Assembly: GCA_002707495.1 (NCBI GenBank)
Contig: PAMZ01000005.1
Coordinates: 62,001 to 126,000, forward strand
Direction: 5' to 3'
Source: Halobacteriovoraceae bacterium
GTDB taxonomy: Bacteria; Bdellovibrionota; Bacteriovoracia; Bacteriovoracales; Bacteriovoracaceae
DNA: 64,000 nt
Part shown: positions 33,260 through 41,851 of the stretch, piece by piece
Numbering within the stretch: position 1 is the stretch's first letter
Layout of the letters: each line of letters begins with the position of its first letter
Program-made: the position numbers and the translations under genes
Notes under the pieces: generated by a model
Database searches by the model: none
Seen by the model: only the letters and a program-made list of their open reading frames with translations
Told to the model about the DNA's origin: nothing

Positions 33260-34705
33260 CTAGACTTTGGCCAATACGGCTTTAAAAAGATTCCAAAAAT
33301 GCTCGACTGTTGGAATCAATACTCTTTCATCAGGAGAATGTGCCCCCATAATAGTTGGACCAAATGAAACCACATCTATTTCTCCGATTTTATCTCTTAG
33401 AATGCCACATTCAAGACCTGCATGTATAGCTTTGACTTGGGGTCTAACCTTATGCATTTCCCGATATATATCAGAGACATCATCTAAAAGCTTACTATTA
33501 CGATTAGGCTTCCAACTTGGATACTCAGAATGACTTTCAACCTTGTATCCAAAAAGATCTCCAAGAGTTTTGAGTTGATCTTCAATCGCCTTAACTTCCT
33601 CTCGATCAAAAAATCTCAAGGAGGATTGAATATAAAACTTACCTCTTACCATCAAAAGACGGGCAAAATTATTGCTCATTGAAACGAGCTTCTCTTCTAG
33701 AGAGTCATAGGCATGGGCCCCATGGGGAAATAAACTGATCAAAGCCATTATGTTTTTTTGATCTTTTGCTGATAAGACTTCTTTTGCAGGAGCAATTGCT
33801 TCAAAAGTAAATTTAAAGTTTTGATCATCCTCAGGTAAATAGCTTTTCCATTTTGCTTGAGTCTGTGATGCCAAGGATTGAATTTCCTCGATATTGATAC
33901 CTTCTTTAAGCCCTAAATGAGCAAAAGCATCACGAGGAATAATATTGTGGGCTTTTCCCCCTCTTATCTCTGAAATCTCAACTCTGGAGCCTAATTTTTT
34001 CAGAATTTCACCTAAGAACTTAATCGCGTTTCCTCTTTGCTCATGTATATCCAAGCCCGAATGTCCGCCAATGAAGCCTTCAACCTGCAGCTTAAAGAAC
34101 TCTTGTGCGGTTGAGGTAACCAATTCAAGATCCTGGGTCATTTCGTAATCAATTCCACCAGCGCAACCAATATAGAGACTTCCCCACTCTTCAGTATCTA
34201 AATTAAGCATTTTTTTAGCACTCAAATACTTATGTTCTAAACCAAGCGCTCCATTTAAACCGGTTTCCTCATCAACAGTAAACAACAGCTCTAAAGGAGG
34301 ATGAACGAGATCCTTATCTAATATAGTCGCCACCGCAGCAGCGCATCCGATACCATTGTCCGCTCCCAAGGTGGTACCTTTTGCCTTTAGCCATTCTCCA
34401 TCCACCTTTGTTTCAATGGGGTCTGTTTGAAAATTAATCTCTCTGCTAGGAAGAGCATCTGTCACCATATCAATATGATTTTGAATTAATAATGGTTCAT
34501 CTTCTTCTCGTCCGCCCTTTCCCGGAACATAGATAATAATGTTTCCGGCGCTATCTACCTTGCTCTCACAATTATTTTTTGCGGCCAAATCGAGTAAGTA
34601 TTGGCTGATTTTTTCTTCCGAGCGGCTTGGCCTTGGGGTTTGAGTAAAATCATAGAAAACATTCCACAAAAAAGATGGATTATCCGGATAATTTTCAGGT
34701 TTCAT
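33260..34705 (-). CDS. pepD: Aminoacyl-histidine dipeptidase (PepD, M20 family)
   Basis: The 481-residue protein matches PepD. It has the zinc-site blocks LIQNHIDMV, TLGADNGIGCAAAVA, the catalytic Glu pair FTVDEETGLNGA, and NLDTEEWG. The dimerisation insert follows (FIGGHSGLDIHEQRGNA), then the C-terminal HAGLECG motif. The enzyme is cytosolic and cuts dipeptides such as beta-Ala-His or Xaa-His, supplying amino acids. It has a GGAGG Shine-Dalgarno and lies ten bases before the SirB2-like gene. Confidence 0.95.
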   Translation of the reverse strand: MKPENYPDNPSFLWNVFYDFTQTPRPSRSEEKISQYLLDLAAKNNCESKVDSAGNIIIYVPGKGGREEDEPLLIQNHIDMVTDALPSREINFQTDPIETKVDGEWLKAKGTTLGADNGIGCAAAVATILDKDLVHPPLELLFTVDEETGLNGALGLEHKYLSAKKMLNLDTEEWGSLYIGCAGGIDYEMTQDLELVTSTAQEFFKLQVEGFIGGHSGLDIHEQRGNAIKFLGEILKKLGSRVEISEIRGGKAHNIIPRDAFAHLGLKEGINIEEIQSLASQTQAKWKSYLPEDDQNFKFTFEAIAPAKEVLSAKDQKNIMALISLFPHGAHAYDSLEEKLVSMSNNFARLLMVRGKFYIQSSLRFFDREEVKAIEDQLKTLGDLFGYKVESHSEYPSWKPNRNSKLLDDVSDIYREMHKVRPQVKAIHAGLECGILRDKIGEIDVVSFGPTIMGAHSPDERVLIPTVEHFWNLFKAVLAKV

Positions 34706-34801
34706 AATACCTCCTAGCGAGTCTCTACTTATAACGATTTCAGCTATTTGTCAGGTCAATTCTCCTTTTAAACTGGTAATGTATGGGCTAAGATTAAGCT
34801 T

Positions 34802-35158
34802 ATGTTGAAAGTCTTCCTTTTATTTCTACTTAGCTCTTGCTCACTTTTCATGTCTAAAAGAGATAGGTTGATTCAAACTGAAATCTTACAGAAATTATCA
34901 CAAAAAGCTCCCCAACTAGCTGAATGTGCTAAAAAAAATCAGCTATTTGAATCTCTAAATTCAAAAAGAGTGAGAGTTGTTATGCAAATCTCTATAAATG
35001 CCGATCGCCAAATCGAAAAATTTAAGATGGATGATCCAAATTACCCCGAAAACTTTGTCAATTGTGCCTTCCAAATAGTGGATTTGATCTCCTACCCTCA
35101 AATAGAGAATCATGAGCTTTTGGAAGTTGAACAACCTTTTATTTTTTCCAAAAAATAA
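34802..35158 (+). CDS. Small lipoprotein, possibly AgmX/TonB C-terminal-like
   Basis: The 118-residue product has a lipoprotein signal with lipobox LSSC (Cys at residue 13). The mature part begins with a helix and continues with VVMQISINADRQIEKFKMDD, then NCAFQIVDLISYPQ. This pattern resembles the short C-terminal domain in AgmX/PglI-like proteins, but the match is weak. Its stop overlaps the convergent methyltransferase gene. Confidence 0.6.
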   Translation: MLKVFLLFLLSSCSLFMSKRDRLIQTEILQKLSQKAPQLAECAKKNQLFESLNSKRVRVVMQISINADRQIEKFKMDDPNYPENFVNCAFQIVDLISYPQIENHELLEVEQPFIFSKK

Positions 35159-35783
35159 ATAAGTCTTTCTCCAAAAATTCGAAAGTTAAGTCATATTTTT
35201 TTGCCATCCAACCTATTGTGATCTCACTGAATAAGGAAATATGGGTTGGATCTAAAATATAATGCCAGTTTTCTCTGTCCTTTGATTTTTCGGGCGCTAT
35301 TCCAGAACTAACTATTAAAAACCCGCCGGAATTTAGGTGACCCAAAAGATTTTCGAAGGTCTTTTTCAGTTCATTTACGTGTTCTAAAACTTCACAGCAG
35401 GTTATAAAATCATAGTTTTCATTCCAAACGGCTAAATTATTTTGAAAAAAAGGATCAAATCCTTTTATATTTTTAAATCCTTCTTCATTTAACAGTTCTA
35501 TCAGCATCGGATAAGGCCCTGAGCCGAAATCTAAGCCGTTTTTCGTTTTATCTTTAACAAAATTATTAATGGGATTTATGAGACGATAGAGAAAGTTTAA
35601 ATAGCCTTTAGAGCGAATTGAATTATCGTGCAATTCATACCGAAGTTGCTCTTGTGCGGGGACAAGAACATCATTTCTATTCACAAAAGTTAAATCACAC
35701 TTAGGACAAATTAAGTAGCGCTGATCAATACGACTAAAAGCTTCTTTTGAATCAGTTTCACATAATGGACACGCATTATTCAT
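35139..35783 (-). CDS. Class I SAM-dependent methyltransferase with zinc ribbon
   Basis: The start at 35783 overlaps the DUF502 stop as ATGA. Residues 1-40 contain CPLC...CPKC, a zinc-ribbon pattern. The Rossmann core follows: LDFGSGPYPMLIELL (motif I), then FITCCEVLEHV (motif IV) and GGFLIVSSGIAPE. This layout is common in methyltransferases of cell-surface or small-molecule metabolism. The substrate is not predictable. It is coupled to the DUF502 membrane protein. Confidence 0.82.
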   Translation of the reverse strand: MNNACPLCETDSKEAFSRIDQRYLICPKCDLTFVNRNDVLVPAQEQLRYELHDNSIRSKGYLNFLYRLINPINNFVKDKTKNGLDFGSGPYPMLIELLNEEGFKNIKGFDPFFQNNLAVWNENYDFITCCEVLEHVNELKKTFENLLGHLNSGGFLIVSSGIAPEKSKDRENWHYILDPTHISLFSEITIGWMAKKYDLTFEFLEKDLFIFWKK

Positions 35784-36379
35784 GAAATTTGGTTTTTTTC
35801 TGCTTTTATCCAACCCGTAATGGCGAGTTTAATTGCTTTTTCCACGGGAATATCAATCGGTGTCACTTGAGAACGATCAACAATTGTCGTGAATCCACCC
35901 AACATATAACTCATAGGGATATAAACAGCGATTTTTTCAGAGCCTATAGATCCCTCTGGTAAATCAGAAAACTCTTCTCTCGTGACTAAACCGATACACT
36001 CAATTCCGATCTTATCTAGTTTGACTAAGACGACTTTTTTCATATTCTCTGGCCCGTCTCCTCCAAAAAGAGAGATCAAGTCACGAAGAGGAGAATAAAT
36101 AGCTTTGATAAATGGCATTCTTTCAAATTGATTGATGAAAAAATTTATGATTTTTCCCGTAATTAGATTATTAACCAGAACACCCACGGCAATCATAGTA
36201 ACAAATGTTAAAAACAAGCCAGACCCTGGAATATATAGTTCCGACCCGATCAAACCTTTTAACATTTGGCCAAAAACTGTCTCAGCTTTAACCAATATTA
36301 TGACTAAAAGATAAATTGTGAGGGTGATTGGCATCACCACGATCAAACCTTTCCAAAACAGTCGACTAATAATACTCAC
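35780..36379 (-). CDS. DUF502 family membrane protein
   Basis: I use the GTG at 36379, which has a GGAGG Shine-Dalgarno seven bases upstream; the frame extends 51 bases further. The product has two transmembrane helices (about 10-32 and 53-75). A soluble domain with MPFIKAIYSPLRDLISLFGGDG follows, then AVYIPMSYMLGGFTTIVDRSQV, all typical of DUF502. The function is unknown. The Shine-Dalgarno abuts the T-tract of the terminator of the upstream histone-like gene, so expression may depend on read-through. Confidence 0.88.
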   Translation of the reverse strand: MSIISRLFWKGLIVVMPITLTIYLLVIILVKAETVFGQMLKGLIGSELYIPGSGLFLTFVTMIAVGVLVNNLITGKIINFFINQFERMPFIKAIYSPLRDLISLFGGDGPENMKKVVLVKLDKIGIECIGLVTREEFSDLPEGSIGSEKIAVYIPMSYMLGGFTTIVDRSQVTPIDIPVEKAIKLAITGWIKAEKNQIS

Positions 36380-36400
36380 TTGGTTTCCTCCAAAAAAAAA

Positions 36401-36420
36401 GGGGACCCCATAGGATCCCC
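36401..36420 (-). terminator. Intrinsic terminator after the histone-like gene
   Basis: Minus-strand GGGGATCC-TATG-GGGTCCCC stem (one G-T pair), followed by nine T. The T-run ends directly before the GGAGG of the next gene. Confidence 0.85.
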
Positions 36421-36447
36421 TCTCTATCATAAGTTAATTACTTATAA

Positions 36448-36798
36448 TTACTTCTTTTTAGCTACTTTTTTCTTTGTAGCTTTTTTCTTAGCAACTTTTT
36501 TCTTAGTAGCTTTCTTCTTAGTAGCTTTTTTAGCTGCTTTTTTCTTAGTAGCTTTTTTCTTAGTTGCCTTCTTTTTAGTAGCTTTCTTTGCAACTTTCTT
36601 CTTAGTTGCCTTCTTTGCTACCTTTTTCTTAGTTGCTTTCTTAGCCGCTTTTTTCTTAGTGGCTTTTTTCTTAGTAGCTTTTTTCTTAGTTGCTTTCTTC
36701 TTAGCTACTTTTTTCTTTGTTGCTTTCTTAGCAACTTTTTTCTTAGTTGCTTTCTTTTTTGTTGCTTTCTTTTTTGTTGCTTTTTTCTTAACTGCCAT
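36448..36798 (-). CDS. Histone H1-like Lys/Ala-rich nucleoid protein
   Basis: The 116-residue protein is almost entirely Lys, Ala, Thr and Val, in repeats such as KKATKKKVAKKATK. There is no folded domain. It resembles the tails of eukaryotic H1, chlamydial Hc2 and bacterial AlgP-type proteins, which bind DNA non-specifically and compact the nucleoid. The gene has a GGGAGG Shine-Dalgarno and its own terminator. The repeats can change length by slippage. A long opposite-strand frame here is a shadow of the repeat. It may compact DNA during a resting or attack phase, which is an inference. Confidence 0.82.
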   Translation of the reverse strand: MAVKKKATKKKATKKKATKKKVAKKATKKKVAKKKATKKKATKKKATKKKAAKKATKKKVAKKATKKKVAKKATKKKATKKKATKKKAAKKATKKKATKKKVAKKKATKKKVAKKK

Positions 36799-36862
36799 AA
36801 ATTTCCTCCCAGAAATAAACGCTTCAATTGAAACAATTTTTTTCTATATACTTTTTAAGGAT

Positions 36863-36902
36863 AATCAGTTTTTTTGTTTAACGCAAACAAAAAATACTGA
36901 TT
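36863..36902. promoter_or_regulatory. Long imperfect palindrome upstream of the histone-like gene
   Basis: Plus-strand AATCAGTTTTTTTGTTT pairs with AAACAAAAAATACTGATT around a five-base centre, with one bulged base. It lies 65-104 bases before the histone-like ATG. Half-sites share ACTGATT/AATCAGT with the inverted repeat at 31348-31390, in opposite orientation. Confidence 0.5.
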
Positions 36903-37034
36903 TTAAAGCAATTTCGGATTGAAACTGAAATAGCTTTAAAGTTTTTTTAGGTCCCTTCCGAGGGCAATCACATTTGTTTTTGTTCTAAAGCTTTTACCTA
37001 TCGATGTTTCGAAGATTTTTAAGGACAAAAAAAT

Positions 37035-37059
37035 AGGGAGAATTTTTCTTATTCTCCCT
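37035..37059 (-). terminator. Intrinsic terminator after clpA
   Basis: Stem AGGGAGAAT / ATTCTCCCT with a seven-base loop, followed on the minus strand by ATTTTTTT. It lies 30 bases past the clpA stop. Confidence 0.9.
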
Positions 37060-37088
37060 CTGAAAATCTTAATTTTTAAGCTATTTTT

Positions 37089-39449
37089 CTAGGAAATTTC
37101 TTCAACTTTGTGCTTAGAAAAGGTAAATTTCACCTCATTTTCTTCTAAATCAGCCAAAACTTTTCCTCCATTTTCCAGTTTTCCAAAGAGAACTTCGTTG
37201 GCCAAAGCTTTCCTTAACTTTTCATCAATCAGTCTTCCAATAGGTCTTGCTCCCATCTTTGGATCGTAGCCATTTTCAATAAACCACGCGACCAATTCTT
37301 CAGAAACTTCCAAATAAACATTCTTTTCTTGCAGTTGATTCTCAAGTTCAATGATGAATTTCTCCACAATAGACTTAATATTGTCCTTACCAAGATGATT
37401 GAAGTAGATAATTGAATCCAGTCTATTTCTGAATTCCGGTGAGAAGTAATTTTTAAGAGCTTTATCCCTCTTAGCAGTATGACTTCCTTTCTTGCCTCCT
37501 AGTCCGATACTCCCTGACTCCATTTCAGTAGCACCAGCATTTGAGGTCATAATAACGATAACGTTTCTAAAATCTGTCGTTTTCCCATTTGAGTCGGTAA
37601 GCTTTCCGTGATCCATCACCTGTAAAAGGATGTTAAAAATATCCGGATGAGCTTTCTCTATTTCATCTAAAAGTAGGACTGAGTAGGGATTCTTATTGAT
37701 CTTTTCAGTTAAAATCCCTCCTTCATCAAAGCCAACATAACCTGGAGGGGCTCCAATGAGTTTAGAAACCGAGTGCTTCTCCATAAACTCTGACATATCG
37801 ATTCGTTCAAAGTTGATTCCCATGGTAAGTGCCAATTGTTTGGCGAGCTCTGTTTTTCCTACTCCGGTAGGACCGGCGAAAAGGAAATTTGCAATAGGCT
37901 TTTGTTCGTTTCCAAGACCAGATCTTGAGAGGATAATAGCATTGGAAACCTTCTCAACGGCTTTATCTTGTCCGAAAATAAGGAGCTTTAAGTCTCTCTC
38001 CAGATTTCGAAGTCTGTCTTTCTCTGAAACGCTAATACTTTTCTCTGGAATACGAGCAATTTTGGCCACAATATGCTCAATATCACTTTGAAGTACCGCG
38101 GTAGGTTCTTCTAGTTCTTTTCCACTATTTTTAATTCTTATATAAGCTCCGACTTCATCAATAACATCAATGGCCTTATCTGGAAGTTTCCTATCTGTTA
38201 TGTGTTTATTAGCAAGCTTAACGGCATTTTCAATTATCTCGTCCTTATAGGTGACATTATGATGCTCTTCAAATTTAACCTTAAGTCCTTTTAGAATTTC
38301 AATCGTATCCGCTGCACTTGGCTCTATAATATCAATTTTTTGAAACCTGCGAGTTAATGCCTGATCCTTTTCAAAAAACTTTCTATACTCATCATAGGTG
38401 GTAGATCCCATACATCGTATTAATCCACGAGACAGTGCTGGCTTTAAAAGATTTGAAGCATCCATACTCCCAGCATTAGTAGATCCAGCTCCAATAATAT
38501 TATGAATTTCATCTATAAAAAGGATACAACCGGTTTCTTCATTCTTTTTTTCTATCGCCTTGAGGATACCCTTTAATCTCTCTTCAAAGTCACCTCGAAA
38601 TTTCGTTCCCGCTAAAAGGGAAGCCATATCTAGACTATAGATTTCAAGTTCAGCGATGATTGAGGGAACTTGACCATTAACAATCATTTGGGCCAGTCCT
38701 TCAGCAATAGCTGTTTTTCCGACACCAGCATCTCCAACTAATATCGGGTTATTTTTTCGTCTTCGGCATAAAACTTGGATTACTCTTTGAAGTTCATCAG
38801 ACCTCCCCACTATAGGGTCGAGCTTCCCTTCCCGAGCGAGCTCATTTAAATTCGTTGTGAATTCCTCTAACATATTTGAGGTAGACTGTTCTCCAGCAAG
38901 AGGATCCACCTGAGAAGGCTCTGAACTCACAGAATTTGACATAGGTTTATCCACACTATGAGCAATCTTATTTACGATTTTAAAACGCTCTAATCCATTC
39001 TTTTGTAGGAAATAAACCGCGTGGCTATTCTTAGCCGAAAAAATGGCCACTAATAAATGAACCGGTAAAATTGAATTTTTACCTGAACTTTGAACGTGAA
39101 GAGCCGCTCTTTGAATAACTCTTTGAAGCGATAGACTAATTTCTGGTTGATAAAAAATACCACTTTGATTGGCAATTCTTTTCATTTCTTCATTATCAAA
39201 CTGCTCACCGGAAAGCTCGTCGATATCTTCTTGTGTCAAAATACTGTGGTTAGCAGGATCAGCAACAAACTTCTCCAGATCTTCTTCAAGTTGGACAATC
39301 TGTCCATCACAGTCCTTTATAAGCTTTCGTATATTTTCATCAGTTAACAGCGCCAGTAAAACATTTTCAATGGTCAAAAACTCATGCTTTAAATTATTCG
39401 CTCTGCGAATAGCTTTATTGAGTAAGACTTCTAATTGTGCACTTATCAT
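37089..39449 (-). CDS. clpA: ATP-dependent Clp protease ATP-binding subunit ClpA
   Basis: The start is the ATG at 39449 ([18 protein letters not shown]), after a GAGGTG Shine-Dalgarno; the frame runs 54 bases further upstream without support. The 786-residue protein has an N-terminal Clp repeat domain. AAA module 1 has Walker A GDAGVGKT and Walker [19 protein letters not shown] module 2 has [23 protein letters not shown] and a C-terminal small domain. It lacks the long middle domain of ClpB, which marks ClpA. It unfolds substrates for ClpP and is guided by ClpS, encoded directly upstream. A ClpP gene is not in the window. Confidence 0.96.
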   Translation of the reverse strand: MISAQLEVLLNKAIRRANNLKHEFLTIENVLLALLTDENIRKLIKDCDGQIVQLEEDLEKFVADPANHSILTQEDIDELSGEQFDNEEMKRIANQSGIFYQPEISLSLQRVIQRAALHVQSSGKNSILPVHLLVAIFSAKNSHAVYFLQKNGLERFKIVNKIAHSVDKPMSNSVSSEPSQVDPLAGEQSTSNMLEEFTTNLNELAREGKLDPIVGRSDELQRVIQVLCRRRKNNPILVGDAGVGKTAIAEGLAQMIVNGQVPSIIAELEIYSLDMASLLAGTKFRGDFEERLKGILKAIEKKNEETGCILFIDEIHNIIGAGSTNAGSMDASNLLKPALSRGLIRCMGSTTYDEYRKFFEKDQALTRRFQKIDIIEPSAADTIEILKGLKVKFEEHHNVTYKDEIIENAVKLANKHITDRKLPDKAIDVIDEVGAYIRIKNSGKELEEPTAVLQSDIEHIVAKIARIPEKSISVSEKDRLRNLERDLKLLIFGQDKAVEKVSNAIILSRSGLGNEQKPIANFLFAGPTGVGKTELAKQLALTMGINFERIDMSEFMEKHSVSKLIGAPPGYVGFDEGGILTEKINKNPYSVLLLDEIEKAHPDIFNILLQVMDHGKLTDSNGKTTDFRNVIVIMTSNAGATEMESGSIGLGGKKGSHTAKRDKALKNYFSPEFRNRLDSIIYFNHLGKDNIKSIVEKFIIELENQLQEKNVYLEVSEELVAWFIENGYDPKMGARPIGRLIDEKLRKALANEVLFGKLENGGKVLADLEENEVKFTFSKHKVEEIS

Positions 39450-39486
39450 AAAACACCTCGTTACATTTAATATGGGGACGATTTTA

Positions 39487-39882
39487 CTAATCGCAAGGTT
39501 CAATCGAACTTTTTAAAGGATGTCCCTTACCTCGAGAGTATCGATTCACCTTGGCAGATTTGCTCTCAGCAACTTCAAAAGTATATATTCCGCAAATACC
39601 AACACCGTCATTATGTATTTTCAGCATGATAGAATGAGCTTCTTCATAGTTTTTTGAAAAGAATTTCACCAATACATGAATAACAAATTCCATAGTTGTA
39701 TAGTCATCATTGTGCATCACAACTTTGTACATTTGTGGTTGTTCAAGCTTTGTCTGATCCGCAACTGCAATACCTGGGTCTTGTCCGCCTGACTCTTCAT
39801 CTGAACTCATTTGAATATTTAATGGCAATCTTTTCTCTGGCCATCTCTGCTGCATGACATACTCTCTTTTTTGTTTCATCAT
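39487..39882 (-). CDS. clpS: ATP-dependent Clp protease adaptor ClpS
   Basis: The 131-residue protein contains the ClpS core MYKVVMHNDDYTTMEFVIHVL (N-degron pocket). The second half includes FSKNYEEAHSIMLKIHNDG and CGIYTFEVAESKSAKV. Its N-terminal extension is longer than in E. coli ClpS and Gln/Lys-rich; a later Met at residue 10 could be the start. ClpS delivers N-end-rule substrates to ClpA, whose gene follows after 37 bases. The divergent rlmK starts 12 bases away. Confidence 0.95.
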   Translation of the reverse strand: MMKQKREYVMQQRWPEKRLPLNIQMSSDEESGGQDPGIAVADQTKLEQPQMYKVVMHNDDYTTMEFVIHVLVKFFSKNYEEAHSIMLKIHNDGVGICGIYTFEVAESKSAKVNRYSRGKGHPLKSSIEPCD

Positions 39883-39893
39883 AACAATTACCT

Positions 39894-40829
39894 ATGACTG
39901 ATTTCACTCCTATTTTAAACCGGATTAAAAAAAATAAGAACCGATTAAAATCGTACATAAAAGACCTAGGTCTTGAGGCTTACCGACTTTATGACCGCGA
40001 TATTCCCGAGTATCCTTATATCATAGATGTTTACGGTTCAAAATTAGTCATATTTGAAAAAGGCAAACGTCTAAATGACTACGAAGACCAGAAACTAAAA
40101 GAAAAGCACTTAAAGCATATTACTCAAGCTCTCAATCAATTGTTTCCTGAATCTCAGACGATTATTAAAGAGAGAGTAAAGAATAAAGGAAAAAGCCAAT
40201 ACGAAAAAGAACTTAACTCAGGTAATAAATTTATTGTTCGGGAAAAAGATCTAAAATTTGAAGTTAACACAGATGATTATTTGGATTGTGGTTTATTTTT
40301 AGATCACCGTCCACTTCGCCTGCAAGTTCAAAAAATGGCCGCTGAAAAAAGAGTCCTTAACCTCTTTTGCTATACGGGTTCTCTCTCAGTTGCCGCAGCA
40401 TTTGGATCAGCCAAGCAAGTTTGCAGCGTAGATATGTCAAATACCTACCTTGAATGGGCTAAACGAAATTTTGAGTTAAATAGAATAAATATCGCAGATC
40501 ATATTTTCTTAAGAGAAGATATTGTAAGCTGGTTGCCTCAACATATGGACCGCTACGAAATTATACTTTTAGATCCTCCTAGTTTTTCTAACTCAAAAAA
40601 AATGGAAGACATTTTTGATGTACAAAAAGATCACCTGAAGTTGCTCACCCAACTTAGTAAAAACCTCACTGAGAAAGGTACACTCTATTTTTCAAATAAT
40701 TTGAGAAGTTTTAAATTAGATTCAGACGTTTCAAACATCTTTGAGATAAAAGATATTACCAAAAAATCTATCCCCCCCGACTTCAAAGACCAAAAAATAC
40801 ATCAATGTTTTGAACTAAAACTGAAATAA
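39894..40829 (+). CDS. rlmK: 23S rRNA methyltransferase, RlmK-like (stand-alone)
   Basis: The 311-residue protein aligns with the C-terminal half of E. coli RlmL, which methylates G2069 (N7) of 23S rRNA. Shared blocks include YRLYDRDIPEY, DYLDCGLFLDHRPLR, VLNLFCYTGSLSVAAA, SVDMSNTYLEWAKRN, LLDPPSFSNSKKMEDIFDVQ and LYFSNNLRSFK. The E. coli protein is a fusion of RlmL (m2G2445) and RlmK; here RlmK alone is encoded. The start ATG lies 12 bases from the clpS start, so promoters must overlap coding sequence. Confidence 0.9.
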   Translation: MTDFTPILNRIKKNKNRLKSYIKDLGLEAYRLYDRDIPEYPYIIDVYGSKLVIFEKGKRLNDYEDQKLKEKHLKHITQALNQLFPESQTIIKERVKNKGKSQYEKELNSGNKFIVREKDLKFEVNTDDYLDCGLFLDHRPLRLQVQKMAAEKRVLNLFCYTGSLSVAAAFGSAKQVCSVDMSNTYLEWAKRNFELNRINIADHIFLREDIVSWLPQHMDRYEIILLDPPSFSNSKKMEDIFDVQKDHLKLLTQLSKNLTEKGTLYFSNNLRSFKLDSDVSNIFEIKDITKKSIPPDFKDQKIHQCFELKLK

Positions 40830-40832
40830 AAA

Positions 40833-40865
40833 AGACCCTTTGTGAGGGGAAAGCACAAAGGGTCT
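40833..40865. terminator. Intrinsic terminator between rlmK and the convergent secreted-protein gene
   Basis: Stem AGACCCTTTGTG / CACAAAGGGTCT with a nine-base loop. The minus side has TTTTTT, the plus side CTTTATTTT. It serves mainly the gene that ends at 40903, and probably both. Confidence 0.9.
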
Positions 40866-40902
40866 CTTTATTTTAAGTTGCCAACTAATTATTAAAGGGG
40901 AA

Positions 40903-41715
40903 CTATAATTGTCTGGCACTTCCTGGTCTAATAATCTGACCTTCTGAAAATCCTGTCGCTCTACCTCTAGAGGGAACGGGAGCCGGATCACGAGGTCTTT
41001 CTTCAGAAATTTCTCTACTGGTATCATCAGAAACTTCGTTTAAAAATCCTACACAAGAAACTTTTACATCAGCTTTAAAGGTATCTCTTTGTGCAGAAAC
41101 TATATCTTCAGAAGATAAATCGCAGTTCTCACCTGTAAAGAAACTAGCTAGGCCATCTCCTCCAAGGTCTGCATAATCAAACTCGACTTTAAACTCTACA
41201 TCAAATTCAGTTTTACCACTTCTATCAAAACTGTATCGAGCCAACATCTGACGACGTCTTTCGCCCTCCACAGTTAGATATTGCCCTTGTCTGGGCGCCC
41301 TAACCGAAAGTGTAAGTTGGTCTCCACCTGGCTCGTTAGGCCCATTGTATGATATTCTCAATACCGCATTATTTCGAAGCTCAACTCTTGCATAGGGAAT
41401 TTCTCTTTGTTCAAACTCGGAAATTGATGCTTGGTCGTTTCTTAACATCACGATTTGATAGTTTCTATAAATACATGCATTGTCAGCATGAGGTACGACT
41501 CTATCGAAATGCAGATAGGTTCGATCTCCTTGTAATGCATATAATTGAAACTGTTTATAGACAGTGCTTTCTTCTAGCTCTTCAAAACTTCCAAATCTTC
41601 TACTAGCATCGTTACCATCAATTTCGTAGGTACAATTTACATCAACTGTATTTTCATTGGCTTTGGCACTTGATAGTACTAAAAGCATAGCTGTTGTCAG
41701 GAATACGGTTTTCAT
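40903..41715 (-). CDS. Secreted protein, sigma-54-controlled; unknown function
   Basis: The start is the ATG at 41715 after a GGAGAG Shine-Dalgarno. The 270-residue product has a signal peptide (MKTVFLTTAMLLVLSSAKA). The mature chain is mostly beta-strand, with Cys at NCTYE, ACIYR, NCDLS and SCVGF. The last 40 residues are Arg/Pro/Ser-rich. No family is recognised. A sigma-54 promoter lies 44 bases upstream and a terminator follows, so it is a single-gene unit. Confidence 0.78.
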   Translation of the reverse strand: MKTVFLTTAMLLVLSSAKANENTVDVNCTYEIDGNDASRRFGSFEELEESTVYKQFQLYALQGDRTYLHFDRVVPHADNACIYRNYQIVMLRNDQASISEFEQREIPYARVELRNNAVLRISYNGPNEPGGDQLTLSVRAPRQGQYLTVEGERRRQMLARYSFDRSGKTEFDVEFKVEFDYADLGGDGLASFFTGENCDLSSEDIVSAQRDTFKADVKVSCVGFLNEVSDDTSREISEERPRDPAPVPSRGRATGFSEGQIIRPGSARQL

Positions 41716-41757
41716 CTCTCTCTCCAAAAAACTTTTTTCTTGATTGGTATTCTTATC

Positions 41758-41773
41758 TGCAAGCTAAATACCA
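41758..41773 (-). promoter_or_regulatory. Sigma-54 promoter (-24/-12)
   Basis: Minus-strand TGGTAT-TTAGC-TTGCA, with GG and GC spaced exactly as in the consensus. The -12 C is 44 bases from the ATG of the secreted protein. Confidence 0.72.
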
Positions 41774-41851
41774 ATACTTTTTTCGTTTTTTCAATACCTT
41801 AGCTTGCTCAATACGTTTAAAGTCTATACGTTGATCACTCTTTATACATTT

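Noticed and set aside
36448..36798. Tandem AAG/GCT-type repeats as a CRISPR or satellite array
   Set aside because: They are in-frame codons of one Lys/Ala protein without spacers.
36380..36922. Long plus-strand open frame, rich in Phe and Ala/Val
   Set aside because: It is the antisense of the Lys/Ala repeat gene (AAG/GCT repeats read backwards) and has no Shine-Dalgarno or sensible membrane pattern.
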